A stretch of 64,000 bases of DNA from JBEHWX01 sp048498995 (lineage in GTDB: Bacteria; Bacteroidota; Ignavibacteria; OLB7), in the NCBI GenBank assembly GCA_048498995.1, contig JBEHWX010000005.1, positions 42,014 through 106,013 of the forward strand. Direction: 5' to 3'. The position numbers and the translations under genes are program-made. The notes beneath the pieces are model-generated. The model saw only the letters and a program-made list of their open reading frames with translations, was not told where the DNA came from and ran no database searches. Positions 59,557 to 64,000 of this stretch are shown here, one piece after another (position 1 is the stretch's first letter; every line of letters starts with the position of its first letter).

Positions 59557-62136
59557 TCAGCGGGCCAGGAGCACTTCCCGGCTCTCCGGGATGGCCGGCT
59601 CCTCCGGCGTATCCTTCCTGGCGTGAATCACCACGATCGTGATGTCGTCGTTCTGCTCGGCGCCGCCGCGGAACTCCTCCACCCGCTCGAGCATCCGGCG
59701 GCAGATCGACTCGGCGGTGCCGTCGGAGGCGCCGGAGACCAGATCGAGCAGACGTCCGTCGCCGAACTCCTCGAACCGGTCGTTCATCGCCTCGGAGACG
59801 CCGTCGCTGTAGAGGATGAAGGTCTCCCCCGGCTCGTATCTGACGGTATACTCCTGGAGCGTGTCGCGGAAGGTGCGTCCGGCGCGGAGGCCGAGCCCGA
59901 GGCCGGCCGGGATCAGCGTGTCGACCTCGGTGCCGGTGCGGCGGATGATCGGCGTGTGCCCGGCGCGGGCGTAGCTGACGGTGCGCCGCACGGTGTCGAA
60001 CAGGAGCATGGTGGCGGTGATGAACGAGCCGCGGGCGATCACCTGGCAGAGGTGATCGTTGAGCACCGAGAAGATCTCCTTCGGCGTTCCGTGGATCGAG
60101 CTTGCCACCCGGACCATGCCGTGGAACTCCGCCATGTAGAGGGAGGCCGGGAGCCCCTTGCCGGAGACGTCGGCCACCAGCACCAGGAACTTGCCGTCCG
60201 GCAGGACGATCAGATCGTAGTAATCGCCGCCGACGGTCTGCGCCGGGCGGGAGACGGCGTCGATGGTGATGCCGGGGATATCGGGCATCCTGGAGGGGAG
60301 CAGGCTCTCCTGAATGCGGCGCGCGGTCAGCAGCTCCTCGCGATAGCGCTGGCGCTGCAGCTCCTCCTCGTAGAGCCGGGCCACCTCGACCGCCGCGGCC
60401 CCCTGCGCCGCCACCGAGGTGATGAACGATGTCTGGCTGCCGCTCAGCGTCCGCCCGTCGCGCGGGAGGCTCAGCAGCGCCACGCCGATCACGCGTCCCT
60501 GCGCGTGCAGCGCGGCCGCGTACGGGAACCACGCGCGAAGCTCGTTCAGATGCGAATCGCCGGCGGTGTCCAGAAGCACGAAGCTCGTGTGGGTCGACAG
60601 CAGGAACCGCCGGAGATGCTCGATGGCGACGACGCTCACCTCGACCGGCTCGAAATCGCAGGCGCGGGCGATCGGCCGGAGCACCCGCTCCTCCTGCTGC
60701 TCGATGACGATCACCACGCCGCGCAGGTCGAGCACGCGCTGGAGCGTATCGGCCATCACCTGCGCCACCGCCGCGGTGCCGACCGTCTCGGAGATCTCCG
60801 CGGCATAGGTGGTCAGCTGTTCGGTGTAGTTCCGCTGCTGCGGGAAGAACCGGTTCTCGATGGCGTGCTGCACCCGCTGCTTGAGCGGCTCGAAGATGAT
60901 CACGAAGAGGAAGAAGGCGATCACCTGCACGGTTGCGCGCGTATCCTCCCGGATCAGCGAGGCCAGGAGCTGGCCGATGCCGTAGCCGATCGCCAGGTAG
61001 CATCCGGCCAGCAGCACCACCATCGACGTGTAGACCATCGTGGTCCGGAGCACGACCCGGAAGTCCATCACCTGATACTTGAAGATCGCGTAGGCGTAGG
61101 AGAGGGGGAGCGCCAGAATCAGGAGCGCCGGGAGGAGGTACTGCGGGTAGAGGATCGCCACGCCGCGGATCGACGCGGAGACCACGCCGAGATAGATCAG
61201 CGCCAGGAAGAAGACGACCGTGCCGATCAGGATCACCCGCATCGACCGGAGGCCGGCACCCTGCGGCATCTGCCGATAGCCGCGGTAGAGCACGTACATC
61301 CCGGCGCCGATATAGCTGACGGCGATGGTGGAGACCGCGATGTTCTGGGCGATGAGAAGCAGCTTCGGAAGCGGTATCGAGGCGATCTGCAGCGAGGAGG
61401 AGACGAGCAGAACGGAGCCGAGCACGATCGCCGGAAGGTAGAGCCAGATGCCGTCCGGGCGCTTCCGGGAGAAGCTCTGCATCACCGGGAAGCTGAGACA
61501 GAACCGGAACCAGAGGACGTAGAACGCGAGCCCCGAGGCGGCCCATGCCACCGCCAGAAGCTCCAGGCCGATCGACTCGGCGTTGAAGAACTGCGTCGGA
61601 TAGGAGAAGGGGAAGATCAGCGTGGCGGCGGCCAGGAAGAACCGGCGCTGCACCACCCCCTGCGGCCGCGCCAGCGCCACCATCAGTCCGGTGATCAGCC
61701 AGAGGAACGCGCAGAGCGGAATGGCCAGCCCGAAGTAGAGGAACTGCCGCGTCAACGGCACCCGCAGGTCGAGGAGCTTCCCGTTCCGCTCCACCAGATA
61801 GGGAATCGGCCGGTCGATCCTCGCCTTGTTCAGAATGTTCTGCGCCTGCTCCACGTTCCTGCCGGTGACGCGGATGCCGTCGAGCGCGATCACCCTGTCC
61901 CCTTCCCGCACCCCCGCCCGGTCGGCGTTCCCCCCCTTGACCACCTCGGTCACCACGTAGACGGTATCACCCCGAGCGGTCGACACCTCCCAGAGACAGT
62001 CGTCCGACTGGATGGCGCTGCCGCGGATGATGTTCAGGGTCACCAGCCCCAGGGCACAGAGCGACAGCAGGCCGATCATCGCGTAGAGCGCGCGGAGCTG
62101 ACTGTCGGACCAGTCGCGAATTCGCCGGAAGAGCAT
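59557..62136 (-). CDS. Membrane PP2C-type serine phosphatase with PDZ and GAF domains
   Basis: 859 residues. TM helix at ~18-38, then an extracytoplasmic PDZ domain (~60-130: VVTEVVKGGNADRAGVREGDRVIALDGI), then about eight further TM helices (~135-415), a cytoplasmic GAF-like domain (~445-600: VAQVMADTLQRVLDLRGVVIVIEQ), a short coiled coil (YEEELQRQRYREELLTARRIQESLLP), and a SpoIIE/PP2C phosphatase domain (~615-845). Metal ligands of the PP2C fold are in place: VGGDYYDLIVL, ADVSGKGLPASLYMAEFHG, YARAGHTPII, LYSDGVSEAMND and QNDDITIVVI. It would dephosphorylate a Ser/Thr protein, probably an anti-sigma-antagonist, in response to an envelope or ligand signal. No partner-switch genes are adjacent. 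Confidence 0.9.
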   Translation of the reverse strand: MLFRRIRDWSDSQLRALYAMIGLLSLCALGLVTLNIIRGSAIQSDDCLWEVSTARGDTVYVVTEVVKGGNADRAGVREGDRVIALDGIRVTGRNVEQAQNILNKARIDRPIPYLVERNGKLLDLRVPLTRQFLYFGLAIPLCAFLWLITGLMVALARPQGVVQRRFFLAAATLIFPFSYPTQFFNAESIGLELLAVAWAASGLAFYVLWFRFCLSFPVMQSFSRKRPDGIWLYLPAIVLGSVLLVSSSLQIASIPLPKLLLIAQNIAVSTIAVSYIGAGMYVLYRGYRQMPQGAGLRSMRVILIGTVVFFLALIYLGVVSASIRGVAILYPQYLLPALLILALPLSYAYAIFKYQVMDFRVVLRTTMVYTSMVVLLAGCYLAIGYGIGQLLASLIREDTRATVQVIAFFLFVIIFEPLKQRVQHAIENRFFPQQRNYTEQLTTYAAEISETVGTAAVAQVMADTLQRVLDLRGVVIVIEQQEERVLRPIARACDFEPVEVSVVAIEHLRRFLLSTHTSFVLLDTAGDSHLNELRAWFPYAAALHAQGRVIGVALLSLPRDGRTLSGSQTSFITSVAAQGAAAVEVARLYEEELQRQRYREELLTARRIQESLLPSRMPDIPGITIDAVSRPAQTVGGDYYDLIVLPDGKFLVLVADVSGKGLPASLYMAEFHGMVRVASSIHGTPKEIFSVLNDHLCQVIARGSFITATMLLFDTVRRTVSYARAGHTPIIRRTGTEVDTLIPAGLGLGLRAGRTFRDTLQEYTVRYEPGETFILYSDGVSEAMNDRFEEFGDGRLLDLVSGASDGTAESICRRMLERVEEFRGGAEQNDDITIVVIHARKDTPEEPAIPESREVLLAR

Positions 62137-62332
62137 GCCGGATCGGGTTGGGTTGACGAAGGATCTTTCGCGGAAGCATGATCCGCGCGATCGCGCCCCT
62201 CATGGACGTCGGGCCGTCGGGGATTGTTCCAGTGAGAAGTCGACGCGGAGGTTTCAAGGGCCGGTCCGACAATCTACACCGCCGGCCCCACCGACTTCAA
62301 TCGAAAACGGTCATGGAATCGCCCCGTTACGG

Positions 62333-62438
62333 GCGTTCCGCGCGGGCGTTCCGGCGCGGCGTTCCGGCGCGGCGTTCCGGCGCGGCGTTCCGGCGCGGCG
62401 TTCCGGCGCGGCGTTCCGGCGCGGCGTTCCGGCGCGGG
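62333..62438. repeat. 13-bp tandem repeat (GCGTTCCGGCGCG), about eight copies
   Basis: Seven perfect consecutive copies of GCGTTCCGGCGCG (GTTCC at 62348, 62361, 62374, 62387, 62400, 62413, 62426), preceded by one copy with a 1-base deletion. It lies between the stop of the radical SAM gene (62443) and the start of the PP2C gene (62136), in the 5' leader of the latter. Thirteen is not a multiple of three, so it is non-coding. Confidence 0.95.
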
Positions 62439-62442
62439 CGGG

Positions 62443-63504
62443 CTACGCGGCGGTAACGCCGCCGCAGGAGCTTCCGGCGCCGGCGGTGCAGCCGAAGCAA
62501 TGCTCGCCGAAGAGGATCCGCCGCGCGCGGAGCGCGTCGGCGTTCCAGTCGAAGATGGTCGTGGGAGCTCCCGCGGCGGTGCCGAGACGGAGCATCTGGT
62601 TGAAATCGCAATCGGCCAGGCGTCCGTCGTAATCCACGCTGATCATCGAGCGGCACATCACCCCCTCGGCGGCCGACGGGTTGAACGCGCCGATCAGCTT
62701 CTCCATGTAGGCCTCGTACCCTCCGGAGCGGAGCAGCTGCTCCCGGAACCGGTTGATCGGCATGTTGGTGATCGTGTAGAGGCGGTTGAAGCGGAGCCCG
62801 AAGCGACGATCGAGCTCCCGACGGAAGTCGGCCTCCAGCGAGGCCTGCGCGGCCGGCAGGAAGGCGCCGACCGGATTGTAGACCAGGTTGAGCTCCAGCC
62901 CGCTCGCCGGATCGCCGTAGCCGACCTGGTTCAGGCGCCGTATCCCCTCGATCGACCGGGCGAAGACGCCCCGCCCCCGCTGCCGGTCGGTGAAGTACTC
63001 GGCGTAGTAGGGCAGCGAGGAGACTACCTCCACCCGCTCCCCGGCGAAGAACTCCGGGAGCCACCCCATGCTCTCCCCCGTGACCGGATGCGGGTCCGCC
63101 TGCACGGTCAGGTTGTGGCGGACCATGACGTGCCGCCCGAGCTCCCGCGCGCACCTCACCATCCGGGTGAAGTGCGGGTTCAGCTCCGGAGCCCCGCCGG
63201 TGATGTCCAGTGTCCTGAGCTCCGGCTCGGCCTCCAGCACCTCCAGCACCCGATCCACCGTCGCGGCGTCCATCATCTCCTCCCGCTTCGGCGAGGCATC
63301 CACGTGACAGTGGAGGCAGGCCTGATTGCAGAGCCGGCCGACGTTGACCTGGAGCGTTTCCAGGCCGAGCGGGCCGATCCGGAGGCCATGCTCGAGGAGC
63401 GTGGCGTCGAAGTCGCGCGCGGACGCATCGGCCGCCACGGGAAGATCTATCGTTATCACGGAAGCCGGCGGTGCCGGATCATGGTTCATCATGGGGATCA
63501 TCAT
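62443..63504 (-). CDS. arsS: Radical SAM/Cys-rich protein, ArsS type (arsenosugar biosynthesis)
   Basis: 353 residues. Radical SAM cluster motif CNQACLHCHVDASPKR (~72-87), with the CxxxCxxC that binds the 4Fe-4S cluster, followed by LDITGGAPELNPHF (~120), the 'GGE'-like SAM-binding motif. The C-terminal DUF3641-type domain has MCRSMISVDYDGRLADCDFNQM (~285) and ends HCFGCTAGAGSSCGG, the Cys-rich tail that defines this family. Members named ArsS make the ribosyl-arsenic bond of arsenosugars from SAM and methylated arsenic. An AhpD-like gene that regularly accompanies ArsS lies just upstream. The start is the ATG at 63504 (MMIPMMNHD); upstream in-frame codons are TTG only and lack similarity. 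No arsM or other ars gene is in the window. Confidence 0.88.
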   Translation of the reverse strand: MMIPMMNHDPAPPASVITIDLPVAADASARDFDATLLEHGLRIGPLGLETLQVNVGRLCNQACLHCHVDASPKREEMMDAATVDRVLEVLEAEPELRTLDITGGAPELNPHFTRMVRCARELGRHVMVRHNLTVQADPHPVTGESMGWLPEFFAGERVEVVSSLPYYAEYFTDRQRGRGVFARSIEGIRRLNQVGYGDPASGLELNLVYNPVGAFLPAAQASLEADFRRELDRRFGLRFNRLYTITNMPINRFREQLLRSGGYEAYMEKLIGAFNPSAAEGVMCRSMISVDYDGRLADCDFNQMLRLGTAAGAPTTIFDWNADALRARRILFGEHCFGCTAGAGSSCGGVTAA

Positions 63505-63584
63505 ATCTGCATAGCCGCGGACGCTCGATCGACGAGGAGATGCGTGCAATCGGGGATCGACGAAGTGCAATCGGGGATTGAATA

Positions 63585-63612
63585 GGAGGGGCGTTCATTT
63601 GAACGCCCCTCC
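63585..63612 (-). terminator. Terminator of the AhpD-like gene
   Basis: Perfect 12-bp stem GGAGGGGCGTTC (63585-63596) / GAACGCCCCTCC (63601-63612) with a 4-nt loop, 4 nt past the stop codon. In the minus direction TATTC follows. Confidence 0.8.
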
Positions 63613-63615
63613 GGG

Positions 63616-63951
63616 TTACGCCCCTACCTTTTCCAGGGCGTTGAGCATCTGGACGCCGTGGACGAGGGATGCGCCGCCGCGGACGGCGGCGGCAACGTGG
63701 ATGGCCTCGGTCATCTGCTCGGGATCCGCCCCAGATTCCAGGGAGCCGGTCGTGTAGGCGTCGATGCAGTAGGGACACTGGATGGCGTGCGCCACCGCCA
63801 GGCCTATCAGCTGCTTCTCCCGCTTGGTCAGAGCGCCGTCGGTGCCGGTCGCCTGGTTGTAATACTCGAAGAACTTCTCCATCAGCGCGCGGCTGTGGGT
63901 GCCGACCTCCGCGAAGCGCCCGAGGTCCGCCGATTCGTAGTAGTGTGCCAT
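63616..63951 (-). CDS. AhpD-like carboxymuconolactone-decarboxylase-fold protein (arsenosugar-associated)
   Basis: 111 residues, one CMD/AhpD domain. The redox motif is AHAIQCPYCIDAYTTG (CxxC at ~59-62), with the downstream His of the AhpD proton relay in AIHVAAAVRGGASLVHG. The N-terminal ADLGRFAEVGTHSRALMEKFFEYYNQA and the context upstream of the ArsS-type radical SAM gene mark it as the 'arsenosugar biosynthesis-associated peroxidase-like' family, some members of which carry selenocysteine in the first position; here it is Cys. Its precise reaction is unknown. A terminator separates it from the radical SAM gene, so the two may be transcribed separately or by read-through. Confidence 0.87.
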   Translation of the reverse strand: MAHYYESADLGRFAEVGTHSRALMEKFFEYYNQATGTDGALTKREKQLIGLAVAHAIQCPYCIDAYTTGSLESGADPEQMTEAIHVAAAVRGGASLVHGVQMLNALEKVGA

Positions 63952-64000
63952 GCCTCTGTGTGCCTGCTGCGTGCCCGTTGATGCCGCTGCGCGCCGGCGG

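Noticed and set aside
1..64000. CRISPR arrays, tRNA/rRNA genes, insertion sequences, prophage or integrases
   Set aside because: I looked for spaced repeats, T-loop-like GTTCGAATC sequences, transposase or integrase motifs and flanking inverted repeats, and found none I could support by eye; short degenerate tRNAs or remnants could have been missed without a search.

Overview
The window reads as a high-GC chromosomal segment from a Gram-negative member of the Bacteroidota/FCB group. The main evidence is five large surface proteins ending in a type IX secretion (T9SS) type A sorting domain, together with Mpl (recycling of diaminopimelate peptidoglycan), lipoproteins and outer-membrane barrels, and one promoter-like site of the Bacteroidota form (TTG, 21 nt, TAnnTTTG). 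The mixture of choice-of-anchor-D repeats, VWA domains and squalene genes recalls the Ignavibacteria/Kapabacteria side of the group; that placement is an inference. I see no phage, insertion sequence, CRISPR array, rRNA or tRNA. Most transcription units end in a long, nearly perfect hairpin.

Layout. 1-6671: two large secreted proteins on the minus strand, the first cut by the window edge. 7192-11792: transaldolase, an HNH endonuclease, an EPSP-synthase-like protein that lacks key catalytic residues, and an orphan UgpC/MalK-type ATPase. 11829-18421: a lipoprotein serpin, the lipM-panB-cytochrome unit, asparaginase II, a thioesterase and a propeller-like lipoprotein. 18461-22154: hpnD and hpnC for squalene, and mpl. 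22314-28798: PTS enzyme I, a NatAB-type ABC exporter, a DUF2905 protein translationally coupled to pta, and a barrel protein. 28981-33500: an ECF sigma/anti-sigma pair, a rhodanese-MauE pair and an M29 aminopeptidase.

33603-41500 is a surface-protein block. A VWA/T9SS cargo, a small outer-membrane barrel and a PD40-polyproline-OmpA-like protein form one tight operon, and a T9SS-sorted metalloprotease lies next to it. This resembles the cargo / PorP-SprF / PD40-OmpA triads of gliding Bacteroidota, but with a different cargo type. 41845-49053: a membrane polyferredoxin fused to a rearranged flavoprotein, SbcC and a HAD hydrolase. 49547-57982: a 1363-residue T9SS protein with a VWA domain and a seven-repeat WD40 propeller, a candidate small RNA, a coiled-coil T9SS cargo, and a second ECF sigma/anti-sigma-like pair diverging from it. 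58587-63951: a TTHB210-like lipoprotein, a PDZ-multi-TM-GAF-PP2C phosphatase, a 13-bp tandem repeat, and the radical SAM (ArsS-type) and AhpD-like pair associated with arsenosugar biosynthesis.

The most unusual items are the cargo/barrel/OmpA operon, the WD40-bearing T9SS protein, the EPSPS-like pseudoenzyme, the flavoprotein-polyferredoxin fusion, and the promoter-plus-terminator unit at 53684-53866.
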